DNA of 64,000 bases from Serratia sarumanii (GCF_029962605.1 NZ_CP124750.1:2604001-2668000), one strand, 5' to 3'. Shown: positions 20,801 through 29,791, counted from the stretch's first letter. The notes: generated by a model not told the origin, from the sequence alone. Program-made: numbers and translations.

Positions 20801-21733
20801 CAGATTGAGGCGGTTCAGGGCGTCGGCGGTATCGCGGATCTCGCGCTCGCCGCTCATGAAGATCAGAATGTCGCCCGGCCCTTCGCGGCCAAGCTCGTCC
20901 ACCGCATCGAAAATCGCCTGCAGCTGGTCGCGATCGGTATCGTCGCCGTCGTCGACCACCGGGCGGTAGCGCACCTCCACCGGGTAGGTGCGGCCGGAAA
21001 CCTCGATGATTGGCGCATTGTTGAAATGGCGCGAGAAGCGCTGCGGATCGATGGTCGCCGAGGTGATGATCACCTTGAGATCCGGGCGCTTCGGCAGCAG
21101 TTCGCGCAGGTAGCCGAGAATAAAGTCGATGTTGAGGCTGCGCTCGTGCGCTTCATCGATGATCAGCGTGTCGTACTGCATCAGCAGGCGGTCCTGCTGA
21201 ATTTCCGCCAGCAAGATACCGTCGGTCATCAGCTTGACCAGGGTATTTTCTCCTACCTGATCGTTGAAGCGCACCTTGTAGCCGACGCTGCCGCCGAGCG
21301 GGGTTTCCAGCTCGTCGGCGATGCGGTTGGCGACGGTGCGCGCCGCCAGGCGGCGCGGCTGGGTATGGCCGATCAGCCCTTTCACCCCGCGCCCCAGTTC
21401 CAGGCAGATCTTCGGCAGCTGGGTGGTTTTCCCCGAGCCGGTCTCCCCGGCGACAATCACCACCTGGTGATCGCGGACGGCGTTTAATATGTCCTGCTTT
21501 TTTTGGCTGACCGGCAGGCTTTCCGGATAGGTAATGCGCGGGCAAGACGCGGCGCGCGCCTGCACTTTTTGACGCGCCGCCGCGATGTCGCTTTCTACTT
21601 CGGCGGCCACCGCCAACTGGGCATCGGGATTTTTGATTTTTCGTGCGCCCTGCAGGCGACGACGCAGACGTTGTTGATCGCGGAGCATCAGCTCACCCAG
21701 TTGGGCCGGCAGTGCCTCGAGCGGAGATTTCAC
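17846..21733 (-). CDS. hrpA: ATP-dependent RNA helicase HrpA
   Basis: DEAH-box helicase of 1295 residues; E. coli HrpA has 1300. Walker A GETGSGKT lies near residue 96, DEAH near 193, SATIDPQRF near 240 and the motif VI region QRKGRCGR near 390. A long HrpA-specific C-terminal domain (DUF3418) follows. In E. coli it processes fimbrial mRNA and rescues stalled ribosomes on mRNA. The start chosen is GTG at 21733, preceded by AAGGA at a spacing of 10; a TTG at 21778 without a ribosome site would add 15 residues. Confidence 0.95.
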   Translation of the reverse strand: MKSPLEALPAQLGELMLRDQQRLRRRLQGARKIKNPDAQLAVAAEVESDIAAARQKVQARAASCPRITYPESLPVSQKKQDILNAVRDHQVVIVAGETGSGKTTQLPKICLELGRGVKGLIGHTQPRRLAARTVANRIADELETPLGGSVGYKVRFNDQVGENTLVKLMTDGILLAEIQQDRLLMQYDTLIIDEAHERSLNIDFILGYLRELLPKRPDLKVIITSATIDPQRFSRHFNNAPIIEVSGRTYPVEVRYRPVVDDGDDTDRDQLQAIFDAVDELGREGPGDILIFMSGEREIRDTADALNRLNLPHTEVLPLYARLSNSEQNRVFQSHHGRRIVLATNVAETSLTVPGIKYVIDPGTARISRYSFRTKVQRLPIEPVSQASANQRKGRCGRVSEGVCIRLYSEQDFLSRPAFTDPEILRTNLASVILQMTSLGLGDIAAFPFVEAPDKRNIQDGVRLLEELGAIATADNGHYQLTPQGRQLAQLPIDPRLARMVLEAQKSGSVREVMIITAALSIQDPRERPMDKQQASDEKHRRFADKDSDFLAFVNLWDYLQEQQKANSSSQFRRLCRNDFLNYLRVREWQDIYTQLRQVVKELGLPINSTPSDYRSVHTALLTGLLSHIGQKDADKQEYTGARNARFSIFPGSGLFKKPPKWTMVAELVETSRLWGRIAARIEPEWIEPLAQHLVKHSYSEPHWSKSQGAVMASEKVTLFGLPIVAARQVNYGSIDPLLCRELFIRHALVEGDWQTRHAFFRDNQKLRAEVEELEHKSRRRDILVDDETLFGFYDRRLPNDVVSGRHFDSWWKSAAKQQPDLLNFEKEMLIKDGANKISALDYPNFWHQGNLKLRLSYQFEPGTDADGVTVHIPLPILNQVEEQGFEWQIPGIRRELVIALIKSLPKPVRRNFVPAPNYAEAFLGRVTALELPLLDALERELRRMTGVTVSRDDWQWDQVPDHLKMTFRVVGEKNQTLREGKDLAALRLQLKEKVQETLSAVADDGLEQSNLHVWSFGQLPAFYEQKRGGYSMKAYPALVDEKDSVAIRLFDSESEQQQAMWQGTRRLLLLNIPSPIKYLHEKLPNKAKLGLYFNPYGKVLELIDDCISCGIDKLIAEHGGPVWQEEGFARLQEQIRAELNDTVVEVARQVEQILTAVFNINKRLKGRVDMSLALALSDIKTQLGGLVYRGFVTGNGWKRLPDTLRYLQAIERRLEKLAIDPHRDRAQMLRVEQVQQAWQQWLNKLPPKRQQEEEVKAVRWMIEELRVSLFAQQLGTPYPISDKRIMQTIEQLSG

Positions 21734-21966
21734 GTTCGGTGTTCCTTGTTTCTTCGCCGCCAAGGCCAGGCTTGGCAACGGTTTGATGTTTTTTTAGCGA
21801 TTTTTTTGCTTTAGCCGCACAGCCTATCACAAACGGCTTTCTCCCCCTACTTTCGCGAGTAAAGCCTCGCCATGTCATTCAATAAAATCGAACGAAGATC
21901 TCGAAATATTGCGCTATCACTGTTGGAGGAATGTGAATAGCATGTACTCCATGCAAGGGACGCTGA

Positions 21967-22608
<642 letters not shown>

Positions 22609-22703
22609 GATCCTGCGCAGGGGCGCCGCGCCCCTGCCGGACAAGAAGCAAGTCCTGTCAAACCTGCACTACCCTCATAATAATCATCTATCCGTATCTC
22701 TTG

Positions 22704-22728
22704 GCGCGCCAGACGGCGCGCTTTTTTT
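22704..22728 (+). terminator. Terminator after azoR
   Basis: GCGCGCC (22704-22710), AGAC loop, GGCGCGC (22715-22721), then seven T. It touches the 3' end of the converging ydbL gene. Confidence 0.88.
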
Positions 22729-23050
22729 ATTTCTTCAGCCACTGGCCGTTGATGCCGCGCACATACTCGCCGCTCTGCGCCCGCGTCACCAGCTTCTGCC
22801 CGGCCATGCGCGCCACTTCGTCGACGGCGATATGGTTGCCGTCCGCCACTTCCTGATACTTCTCGGCGCGGCCGGCGTTGATGCGCTTCACCAGCGCCAG
22901 CGTTTCCGCGTCCTGCTTCACCGGGGCGATATAGCCGCTCAGGGTTTCGCCCACCCGCCCTTGCTGCTTCGCCTCATCCAGCGTCAACGCCATCGCCACG
23001 CCGCTGAAAAACCAGGCGGCGCCGGCCAGCCACAAATAACGTTTTTTCAT
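22727..23050 (-). CDS. ydbL: YdbL, periplasmic DUF1318 protein
   Basis: A 107-residue secreted protein with an N-terminal signal (MKKRYLWLAGAAWFFSGVAMA) and the DUF1318 body, which contains LDEAKQQGRVGETLSGYI and INAGRAEKYQEVA. E. coli YdbL has the same gene neighbours. In E. coli the ydbH-ynbE-ydbL operon belongs to the AsmA-like system that moves phospholipids to the outer membrane; YdbL is thought to tune the YdbH-YnbE complex. The gene starts 8 bases after the ynbE stop. Confidence 0.94.
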   Translation of the reverse strand: MKKRYLWLAGAAWFFSGVAMALTLDEAKQQGRVGETLSGYIAPVKQDAETLALVKRINAGRAEKYQEVADGNHIAVDEVARMAGQKLVTRAQSGEYVRGINGQWLKK

Positions 23051-23058
23051 GTCGGCTC

Positions 23059-23256
23059 CTAGAACAGACCGCTTTGGGTTTTCAGCAGGTTTTCGACGTC
23101 CTTATCCACCTTGATATGAATTTCATGCTCGATCTTGACGTTCATATTGATGGTGATCGGATCCTTCGGCGTCGCCACCTCGATGCGCGGCACGCAGCCG
23201 CTCAGCAGCGAAACGCACAGCACCGCTGCCAGCGTCGACACACTCATGATTTTCAT
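23059..23256 (-). CDS. ynbE: YnbE, outer-membrane lipoprotein partner of YdbH
   Basis: A 65-residue lipoprotein. The signal peptide ends in a lipobox LLSGC with the lipidated cysteine at residue 21; the mature chain is 45 residues and includes ITINMNVKIEHEIHIKVDKD. YnbE is known to stack as beta-strands at the C-terminal end of YdbH, which helps bridge the periplasm. The ATG at 23256 overlaps the ydbH TGA by 4 bases, so translation is coupled. A longer frame starting at 23607 in the same register is only a shadow over ydbH. Confidence 0.93.
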   Translation of the reverse strand: MKIMSVSTLAAVLCVSLLSGCVPRIEVATPKDPITINMNVKIEHEIHIKVDKDVENLLKTQSGLF

Positions 23257-25865
23257 TGTTGCTCCCCAGGTTGTGAGAGGGCCTGCTCCAGCCACTCCTG
23301 TAAATTGTCGCCGAAGCGCAAACTGCGCCACAGCTGAAACACGTTTTCCTGATGCCGATAGTTCAGGATCACCTCGCGCTTGGCGTTCTTCTGCGGGTTG
23401 ATGCCGTCGATACGCGCGCTCAGCGTCAGTTCGCCCAGGTTGTCGAGATCGACCCGGGCGTGCGAACGGTTGATTTCCATGTAGCGCAGCCAGTCGATCG
23501 CCGCGCCGGTCGCCAGGTTGTTGCTGCCGATGGCGTCGGCCATGTCTTTGTCCAGCCGCAGCGTCAGGGTGCCGGCGTTGGCGATCCAGCCGTTTTGCAC
23601 CAGCCATTTCGGGTGGTTCAGGAACAGCGGCAGCTCACCGTCGACGCGGCCGGACATGGCGAACTGCTTCGGCTTCAGGGCGGTAAACAGCGCGCTGAGA
23701 TCGACCTTGTCCAGCTTCAGCACCGCGGCGTCATGCTGCGGCAACCGCAGCGCCGACAGGCTGATATGCCCGTTGAGCATGTCCACGCCGACGTTGCTCA
23801 ACGTCAGCGGCTGCCCTTCGCTATAAGGATAGGTGCCCTGCAGATCGGCGGAAATGTTCTGCATCTCGAACAGGTTGCTGAAAGACTTGATGCGCAGCGA
23901 CACCGGCTGTTTGGCCCCCAGCAGCCACTGATGCTGCTTGAACCGGTACGATAGGATAAAGTCCAGGCCGCTCATTTCGCCGTCTTTCAGCCACATGCCG
24001 CCGTTTTTCACCACCCAGTGGCCGCCGGCCTCGAAGCCCTGCTCGCGGGCGGCGGAAAACGCCGACTGCGCATAAAACTCGCCGTCGCGCAGCGTGAGAT
24101 TGAGATCCGGCGCGAGCAGCGGCTGGAAGACCTTCAGCGACTGTTTCGGCCACCAGGCTTCACCGCGCAGGCGTTCGCCGTCCCAACGGCCGCGCAGCGC
24201 GATCGGCCCGATCTGCTGCGCCTGCAGTTTGCCCTGCAGCTGGAAACTGTCCGGCGAAAGGCCGTTCACCTGCAACGCCAGCACCGGCGCCGGCAGATGG
24301 CCGCCGTCGCTGAAGCTGACCTTATCCGCCGCCAGTTGCAGCTCGCCGTTGAACTGCGGGCTTTGTTCATCACGCCGCCAGCGCAGCGGCCGGTTGAGGC
24401 TCAGGCGCGGCGCGGCGACCGTCACCAAACCATACTTCAATTTATCGAAACCGGTGGAGAGCTTGTCGAGCACCAGCTCGCTGTCCTGCCAGCGCCCGCT
24501 GCCGGCGACGTCCCAGGCGGCCTGCAGCGGCGGCAACCGGCCGTTGCCCCAGTAACGCCACTGCCAGTCGCCCTTGTCCGGCCAGAAATCCTGCGCCTGG
24601 CCGTCCAGGTGCAGCTTGAAGCGCCCCCAATAGCTGTCGCTGGCGTTCAGAATCGCCTGCAGGCGGCCGGTGATACCGGCGGCGGTCACCTTCACGCCCG
24701 CCAGCGGCAAACGCGCCTCTTCCAGCGTCATTTCCGGCGTCACCTTGCCCCACAGGCGCAACAGCGCCCCTGGCTGCAGCACCAGCGTCGGGTTGAGAAT
24801 GCTGCCGCCGATCACGCCCGGAATCGACGCGGTGGCGGAGAAGTCGGCCAGATTGGCCTGACCGGTCAATTGGAAGCGCAGATCGCTGTCGGTCAACCCT
24901 ACCTTGCCCGGCCCGAGGGTGAGCACCGCATTGCCCTTGCCGTTGTGGCCGGCGGTGATCACGTTCAGCCGCGCGCTGATCTCCGTTTCATCCCACCCTT
25001 TGCTCCAGTCGTGCAGCGCAACGCTCAGGCCGCCGTTCAACGGCTGCCCGCTGTACGGCCAACGCCACTCGCCCTGCCTGATGCTGACCCGCTGCGGCGC
25101 GACTTCCCACGGCAGCACCGCCAGCGGCCGATCGTCGCCTTTTTCGCTTACCGTCAACACGCCCTGCCGCTGTTGCCAGCGCATGTCCAGCAATACCGGT
25201 TTTTCCAGATAGGCGGTCTGCATTTCCCCCTGCAGCGCGCCCTGCGTCGGCAGGCTGGCCAGATCCAGCGGAATGGTTATCTTGCCGGCGAGACGCAGCG
25301 GTTGCGCGCTGTTGGGCGGGACGACGGTCAGGCTCTGCAACGTCAGCTGCTGTTTTTCATCCAGCTGCGCCTCGGCGCTGAGATTCGGCCCCTGATAATG
25401 CAGGCGTTGCCCGTCAGGGCCGGAGGAAAGCTGCAGCTTGCCGGCATAACGCTGCCAGGGAACCAGCGTCAGGTCATTAATGGTGAGGTCCAGCGGCGGC
25501 AGCTGTTGCTGCAGCTGATCGAGCGCCAGCGGCGCGCTGTTGGCATCGCCGCCCGGCAGTTTTGACAAACAGGCGCTATCGACGCTGACCTTATCGCTCG
25601 ACAGCTGCCAGCGGCCCTGGCGATAAGCCAACCGCGTCGGCCCGACGTTGGCCAGCAGGCAATCTTGCGCGGTGAAACGCGCCCCCGCCAGCGCCAGGCC
25701 GCCCTGGCGCCAGTGCAATTTGCCCTGCAACTCCAGGCGGCTTCCCGCCGGCAACCAATGCGATAACACGCCCGGCAGCCAGCGCGGCAAAGTTTGCCAC
25801 AACGCCAGCACCAGAATTGCGCAGCCCGCCACCGTCCCTATGAATACTTTTAATCGCCTGGTCAT
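23253..25865 (-). CDS. ydbH: YdbH, AsmA-like intermembrane phospholipid transporter
   Basis: Bridge-like lipid transport protein of 870 residues, similar along its length to E. coli YdbH (879). A single N-terminal membrane helix (about 6-26: VFIGTVAGCAILVLALW) anchors it in the inner membrane and a long beta-rich periplasmic body follows, ending with the conserved WRSLRFGDNLQEWLEQ. With TamB and YhdP it shares the job of carrying phospholipids to the outer membrane. I choose ATG 25865, which begins next to the membrane helix; the frame is open to 25997, and the ribosome site is weak either way. Confidence 0.92.
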   Translation of the reverse strand: MTRRLKVFIGTVAGCAILVLALWQTLPRWLPGVLSHWLPAGSRLELQGKLHWRQGGLALAGARFTAQDCLLANVGPTRLAYRQGRWQLSSDKVSVDSACLSKLPGGDANSAPLALDQLQQQLPPLDLTINDLTLVPWQRYAGKLQLSSGPDGQRLHYQGPNLSAEAQLDEKQQLTLQSLTVVPPNSAQPLRLAGKITIPLDLASLPTQGALQGEMQTAYLEKPVLLDMRWQQRQGVLTVSEKGDDRPLAVLPWEVAPQRVSIRQGEWRWPYSGQPLNGGLSVALHDWSKGWDETEISARLNVITAGHNGKGNAVLTLGPGKVGLTDSDLRFQLTGQANLADFSATASIPGVIGGSILNPTLVLQPGALLRLWGKVTPEMTLEEARLPLAGVKVTAAGITGRLQAILNASDSYWGRFKLHLDGQAQDFWPDKGDWQWRYWGNGRLPPLQAAWDVAGSGRWQDSELVLDKLSTGFDKLKYGLVTVAAPRLSLNRPLRWRRDEQSPQFNGELQLAADKVSFSDGGHLPAPVLALQVNGLSPDSFQLQGKLQAQQIGPIALRGRWDGERLRGEAWWPKQSLKVFQPLLAPDLNLTLRDGEFYAQSAFSAAREQGFEAGGHWVVKNGGMWLKDGEMSGLDFILSYRFKQHQWLLGAKQPVSLRIKSFSNLFEMQNISADLQGTYPYSEGQPLTLSNVGVDMLNGHISLSALRLPQHDAAVLKLDKVDLSALFTALKPKQFAMSGRVDGELPLFLNHPKWLVQNGWIANAGTLTLRLDKDMADAIGSNNLATGAAIDWLRYMEINRSHARVDLDNLGELTLSARIDGINPQKNAKREVILNYRHQENVFQLWRSLRFGDNLQEWLEQALSQPGEQQ

Positions 25866-26153
25866 TAAATGATTGCTTCGTTCCTGAGTTAGGCATTGGT
25901 TAAGTCTATGCCTGAATTGACAATAATGATGGCATGAATTTGACATAGGGTGAAGCTGAGCGGGGTCGCAGCGGCGATTTGCACCTTTTTGGCGCAAACG
26001 TGTGCGGAGTTGTAGATTTTCGTTACATATGCATCACATAAACAGGACAGTTTTCAGACTTTTGTTATTGTCGTTGCCATTGATGATTAATAGTCTTGCA
26101 ACCATTCTAATAAAAGTTCAGCTGCTAGCTAACTGTGTACTAGAGAAGCCATT
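25866..26153 (+). other. Intergenic region, possible unannotated plus-strand transcript
   Basis: AT-rich spacer between ydbH and the LysR gene, both on the minus strand. It leads into a strong plus-strand terminator at 26154 although no plus-strand gene precedes it. A 68-codon frame (26002-26208) runs through the terminator and looks spurious. A TTGACA hexamer is at 25940-25945, but I could not find a well-spaced -10. Confidence 0.35.
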
Positions 26154-26179
26154 CCCCACACCCCCGTGGGGATTTTTTT
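26154..26179 (+). terminator. Orphan Rho-independent terminator
   Basis: CCCCAC (26154-26159), ACCCCC loop, GTGGGG (26166-26171), then ATTTTTTT. The T-run is only on the plus strand, so it does not serve the minus-strand LysR gene beside it. Confidence 0.8.
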
Positions 26180-26182
26180 GCC

Positions 26183-27013
26183 TTAATGCCGAATCACGGC
26201 GTCAATAAAATCGTGCAATATGCGGCTGTCGCTCGCTTTACGCCAGATAGCATAAATATCGCTGCGCATTTCATTCCCGCATTCTATGTATGCAACCTTT
26301 CGCTGCCGCGCCAGGCTTTCGGGCACAAACGCATAGCCTAATCCCGCTGTTACGCAGGCAAATATCACGTCGTAGCATTCCACCTCCAGCAGCGCGGCGG
26401 GGATGACTTGCTGCTTCTGCAGCCAGGCGTCCACCAGATGGCGATAGTGGCATTGCCGCGAATAAACATAGAGATCGCTTTTTGCCAACAACGCCGGCCG
26501 ACATGCCCCGCCAATGAAGACCAAACGCTCCTGGAAAGCACGCCGGCTCTGCATCTGCGGATGTTCGATCGGCCCATCTGAAAACACCACGTCCAGCGCC
26601 CCTTTTTGCAGCTGAAACTCCAGATCCAGCGAATAACCCTGCACCACACTCAGCTGAACGCGGCGATTCTGCGCACGGTAATGGGCCAACTTTTGCGGCA
26701 AATGATGACTCAACGCGATATCCAGCGCGCCAAGCCTCAGTTCGCCCTGCACCGGATCCTGTTCAAACTGCGCTCGCGCCCGCTCCTCGACCGCCAAAAA
26801 ACGCTTGGCTTTATGGTAAAGCGCCCGGCCTTCCGGCGTGAGCGACAGCCGATTGCGCTCACGCTCGAACAGCGTGACGCCGCACGCCATTTCCAGCTCT
26901 TTTAATTTCTTGGTCACGTTAGAGGGCACGCAAAACAGCCGCTCCGCCGCGGCCGTGAGACTCTCCGACTCCACCACCATGCAAAAGGTGGCTAACTGGG
27001 CACGTTTAAACAT
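26183..27013 (-). CDS. LysR-family transcriptional regulator
   Basis: A 276-residue LysR-type regulator. The winged helix-turn-helix is in residues 1-60 (FCMVVESESLTAAAERLFCV, then PSNVTKKLKELE), and the rest is the two-lobed effector domain (about 88-276), a little shorter than usual. It is divergent from a small monooxygenase gene at 27153; LysR regulators commonly control the divergent neighbour. The pair sits between ydbH and ldhA, where E. coli has nothing comparable, so it looks like a lineage-specific insertion. The inducer is unknown. Confidence 0.9.
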   Translation of the reverse strand: MFKRAQLATFCMVVESESLTAAAERLFCVPSNVTKKLKELEMACGVTLFERERNRLSLTPEGRALYHKAKRFLAVEERARAQFEQDPVQGELRLGALDIALSHHLPQKLAHYRAQNRRVQLSVVQGYSLDLEFQLQKGALDVVFSDGPIEHPQMQSRRAFQERLVFIGGACRPALLAKSDLYVYSRQCHYRHLVDAWLQKQQVIPAALLEVECYDVIFACVTAGLGYAFVPESLARQRKVAYIECGNEMRSDIYAIWRKASDSRILHDFIDAVIRH

Positions 27014-27021
27014 CTTAAGCC

Positions 27022-27036
27022 TTCACCAAAAGTGAA
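27022..27036. promoter_or_regulatory. Putative LysR-regulator binding palindrome
   Basis: TTCACCAAAAGTGAA is a perfect dyad (TTCAC-N5-GTGAA) in the 139-base divergent spacer, 9 bases from the LysR start. Related TTCAC motifs recur at 27040 and 27054. This suits an autorepressor/activator site, but the link is by position only. Confidence 0.5.
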
Positions 27037-27152
27037 CGATTCACGAACTTTATTTCACTTTTAGTCAGCCATCAAGTCCGTAAAATCCTCGCTGTCAGCA
27101 CAATGCTGCCCCTGGAGATATCCAGTTTCATTACCGACCGAGGAAATCAATC

Positions 27153-27443
27153 ATGATTACGCTCAACGTCTTTTTTCAGGTCAATCCGGCCAAGCGGCAA
27201 GCGTTTCTGCGCCTGCTCAACACCATGGTGCAGGAATCCAATAAAGAAACCGGCTGCTCTTTTTACCAGCTTTGGCAATGCCAGAGCGATGAGAACAGCT
27301 ACGCGCTGATCGAAAACTGGGACGATAAGGCGGCGCTTTCAGCACACCAGAAAACGCCTCATTGGATCGCCTTTAACGATGTCGTTAACAGTTATTTGAC
27401 CCATGATTACGATGAGCATCATTACACGGAAATCGCTCGTTAA
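27153..27443 (+). CDS. ABM-domain quinol monooxygenase-like protein
   Basis: A 96-residue dimeric alpha/beta ferredoxin-like protein of the antibiotic biosynthesis monooxygenase (ABM) family, related to YgiN. Typical features are the N-terminal strand MITLNVFFQVNPAKRQAF, then ETGCSFYQLWQ, YALIENWDDKAALSAHQKTP and a short end. Family members act on quinols or other small aromatics without a cofactor; the substrate here is unknown. CGAGGAA lies 9 bases before the ATG. The divergent LysR gene at 26183-27013 is its likely regulator. Confidence 0.88.
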   Translation: MITLNVFFQVNPAKRQAFLRLLNTMVQESNKETGCSFYQLWQCQSDENSYALIENWDDKAALSAHQKTPHWIAFNDVVNSYLTHDYDEHHYTEIAR

Positions 27444-27585
27444 AACCGCGTGAACCGGCCCAATGCGGGCCGGTTTCACTCCCCTGTCTGATAGAACAAG
27501 CCCCGCGCGGGACAAACTGCTAACCAATTGTCGAATTTACTAAAATCTGTTAAATTGATCACAAAATCACGGTGGAGAAACCACG

Positions 27586-28578
27586 ATGAAATTGGCGATA
27601 TACAGTACCAAACAGTATGACCGTAAATATCTCGAACTGGTGAATCAGCAGTTTGGCTATGAGCTGGAATTCTTCGACTTTTTACTCAGCAAAAAAACCG
27701 CCAAAACGGCCGCCGGTTGCAAGGCGGTGTGTATCTTCGTCAACGACGACGGCAGCCGTGAAGTGCTCGAAGAACTGGCGGCGCTGGGCGTCGAAATTCT
27801 CGCCCTGCGCTGCGCCGGTTTCAATAATGTCGATCTGGACGCCGCCAAAGAACTGGGCATCAAGGTGGTGCGCGTGCCGGCCTACTCACCGGAAGCCGTG
27901 GCGGAACACGCGGTAGGCATGATGATGTGCCTGAACCGCCGTATTCATCGCGCCTATCAACGCACCCGCGACGCCAATTTCTCGCTGGAAGGGCTGATCG
28001 GCTTTAACATGCACAACCGCACTGCCGGCGTGATCGGCACCGGTAAAATCGGCGTGGCGACGATGCGCATTCTGAAAGGCTTCGGCATGAAGCTGCTGGC
28101 TTACGACCCGTTCCCGAGCGAACAGGCGCTGGAACTGGGCGCGGAGTATGTCGACCTGAAAACGCTGTACGCGCAGTCCGACGTGATCACCCTGCACTGC
28201 CCGCTGACGCCGGAAAACCACCATCTGCTGAATGCCGACGCCTTTGCGATGATGAAAAACGGCGTGATGGTGATCAACACCAGCCGCGGCGCGCTGATCG
28301 ACTCCACCGCCGCCATCGACGCGCTGAAGCAGCAGAAAATCGGCGCGCTGGGAATGGACGTTTACGAGAACGAACGCGATCTGTTCTTTGAAGACAAGTC
28401 TAACGACGTGATTCAGGACGACGTGTTCCGCCGCCTCTCGGCCTGCCACAACGTGCTGTTTACCGGCCATCAGGCCTTCCTGACCGAAGAGGCGCTGACC
28501 AGCATTTCGCAAACCACGCTGCAGAACATCAGCCAGTTGGATCGCGGCGAAGCCTGCCCGAACCAGTTGAACGCCTGA
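27586..28578 (+). CDS. ldhA: Fermentative D-lactate dehydrogenase
   Basis: NAD-dependent reduction of pyruvate to D-lactate, used in mixed-acid fermentation. The 330-residue sequence follows E. coli LdhA from MKLAIYSTKQYDRKYL onward. The NAD loop is GVIGTGKIG (near 148-156); the catalytic Arg is in NTSRGAL (near 235), and His in TGHQAF (near 296). GGAGAAACC before the ATG is the ribosome site. Followed after 50 bases by hslJ, as in E. coli. Confidence 0.97.
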   Translation: MKLAIYSTKQYDRKYLELVNQQFGYELEFFDFLLSKKTAKTAAGCKAVCIFVNDDGSREVLEELAALGVEILALRCAGFNNVDLDAAKELGIKVVRVPAYSPEAVAEHAVGMMMCLNRRIHRAYQRTRDANFSLEGLIGFNMHNRTAGVIGTGKIGVATMRILKGFGMKLLAYDPFPSEQALELGAEYVDLKTLYAQSDVITLHCPLTPENHHLLNADAFAMMKNGVMVINTSRGALIDSTAAIDALKQQKIGALGMDVYENERDLFFEDKSNDVIQDDVFRRLSACHNVLFTGHQAFLTEEALTSISQTTLQNISQLDRGEACPNQLNA

Positions 28579-28589
28579 GCGTCACCTCG

Positions 28590-28617
28590 GGGCGCCCTTG
28601 CGGCGCCCTGTTTATTT
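28590..28617 (+). terminator. Attenuating hairpin between ldhA and hslJ
   Basis: GGGCGCC (28590-28596) pairs with GGCGCCC (28602-28608), followed by the imperfect T-run TGTTTATTT. hslJ begins 12 bases later, so partial read-through is likely. Confidence 0.5.
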
Positions 28618-28628
28618 GAGAGAACGCG

Positions 28629-29057
28629 ATGAGAAAAACCACGGTAGCCGCCCTTGCGGCGCTGGCTTTAGCGGGGTGCAGCATGAAACCACATACGGCC
28701 GTCACGCCGGGCGATCTGCTGCATCACAACTTCGTGTTGCAGAGCGTGGATGGCGAAACGGCGAAGCCACCGGCGGGCGGCGGCCTGCTCAATCTGGAGT
28801 TCGGCGAGAACCTGCATGTCTCCGGCGCGATGTGCAACCGCTTCTTCGGCCAGGGGCAATTACGCGACGGCGTGCTGACGGTGAAACCGCTGGCCACGAC
28901 GCGCAGGCTGTGCCCTGATGAACAGCGCAACCGCTGGGATCGAGTGATCGGCACCGTGCTGGAAAACGGCGCCGAAGTGACGCTAAACGCCCAGCAGCTG
29001 ACGCTCAACGGCAGCGGCCACACGCTTATCTACACCCTGCGCGATTGGGTGTATTGA
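28629..29057 (+). CDS. hslJ: HslJ, META-domain outer-membrane lipoprotein
   Basis: A 142-residue lipoprotein with lipobox LAGC (Cys17) and a META domain (about 30-135) with GGGLLNLEFGENLHVSGAMCN and the CPDE motif. In E. coli hslJ is heat-inducible and confers novobiocin resistance. GAGAACGC before the ATG is a modest ribosome site. It follows ldhA on the same strand. Confidence 0.94.
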   Translation: MRKTTVAALAALALAGCSMKPHTAVTPGDLLHHNFVLQSVDGETAKPPAGGGLLNLEFGENLHVSGAMCNRFFGQGQLRDGVLTVKPLATTRRLCPDEQRNRWDRVIGTVLENGAEVTLNAQQLTLNGSGHTLIYTLRDWVY

Positions 29058-29086
29058 TCCTGCGCGCCAGGCCTGGCGCCGCGGGC

Positions 29087-29341
29087 TTACCCGGCGCAGC
29101 TGCCCAGGCCCAGCGTGCGTTCTTCGCACTGCTTGCCGTTCGGCATCTGGCACATGCGCAGCGCTTCACCGTTCAGGTTGTGCGCGATGGTGGTGACGCC
29201 GCCGACCGCCGCGCAACCGGCGCTGGTCTGCAACGTATTGATTCTGGCACTGTTGCCCTGCTGTACTGGCTCTTCGTTATTGCTGCTGCAGGCGGCTAAA
29301 AGCAGCACGGCGCTGGCAAGCAGCCATTTTGATGTTGTCAT
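29087..29341 (-). CDS. ydbJ: YdbJ, DUF333 lipoprotein
   Basis: An 84-residue lipoprotein. The signal peptide MTTSKWLLASAVLLLAAC gives a lipidated Cys18. The mature part is a DUF333 module with cysteine pairs (AGCAAVGG, MCQMPNGKQCEE, GSC), found in putative hemolysin-like outer-membrane proteins. ATG 29341 is preceded by AGGAG at a good distance; the frame open to 29518 is not needed. It converges with hslJ. Role unknown. Confidence 0.9.
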   Translation of the reverse strand: MTTSKWLLASAVLLLAACSSNNEEPVQQGNSARINTLQTSAGCAAVGGVTTIAHNLNGEALRMCQMPNGKQCEERTLGLGSCAG

Positions 29342-29791
29342 TATCCCACTCCTGAACCCGGAACTGCGCTGTGTAAAATCGCCATTGCTGATAACGCGCG
29401 TCACTTGGCGGACACGTTTCGCTATCTTTGATGCAAACTTGTTTAATCTAGCTCGATATATAAATAATGAAAATATATTCCAGCCATTATTTGTCGTTTT
29501 TTTGCGTCGGCCGGACATTTATTTTGTTTGCAGAATATTTCCGCACCGGCGCGCGGTGCCAAACGTGACGGCGCCACCCGCTGCCAGGCCCCGGCCGCAC
29601 GCAGGAAGTGATAACGTCACCGCTGCCGACCAGGAAGTTTCTCTCGCGATATCGGTATTCGTTATCTTCGCGTGCTTTCAGTGATACGGCGCATTTTTTG
29701 CTACCGGAGAGGACGATATTTGCGTCTATGCTGGCGGCGCTAAGTAATTAGCATTCCACTATTTTCAGTGAATGATGGCTGAATTCTTCAA
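29342..29791 (+). other. Long intergenic region with no recognised gene
   Basis: About 450 bases between ydbJ (minus) and the SMR pump (minus). No credible ORF; a 189-codon plus-strand frame (29115-29684) begins inside ydbJ and has no recognisable sequence. It ends at a strong plus-strand terminator (29792), which suggests that a small RNA may be encoded near 29640-29820. I could not fix a promoter. Confidence 0.35.

Noticed and set aside
24018..25565. 515-codon plus-strand frame opposite ydbH
   Set aside because: Antisense shadow of ydbH with Arg/Gln-rich composition and no ribosome site.
26002..26208. 68-codon plus-strand frame after ydbH
   Set aside because: It reads through the strong terminator at 26154-26179 into the LysR gene, so it is unlikely to be translated.
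29115..29684. 189-codon plus-strand frame
   Set aside because: Half of it is antisense to ydbJ; the remainder has no recognisable sequence or ribosome site.
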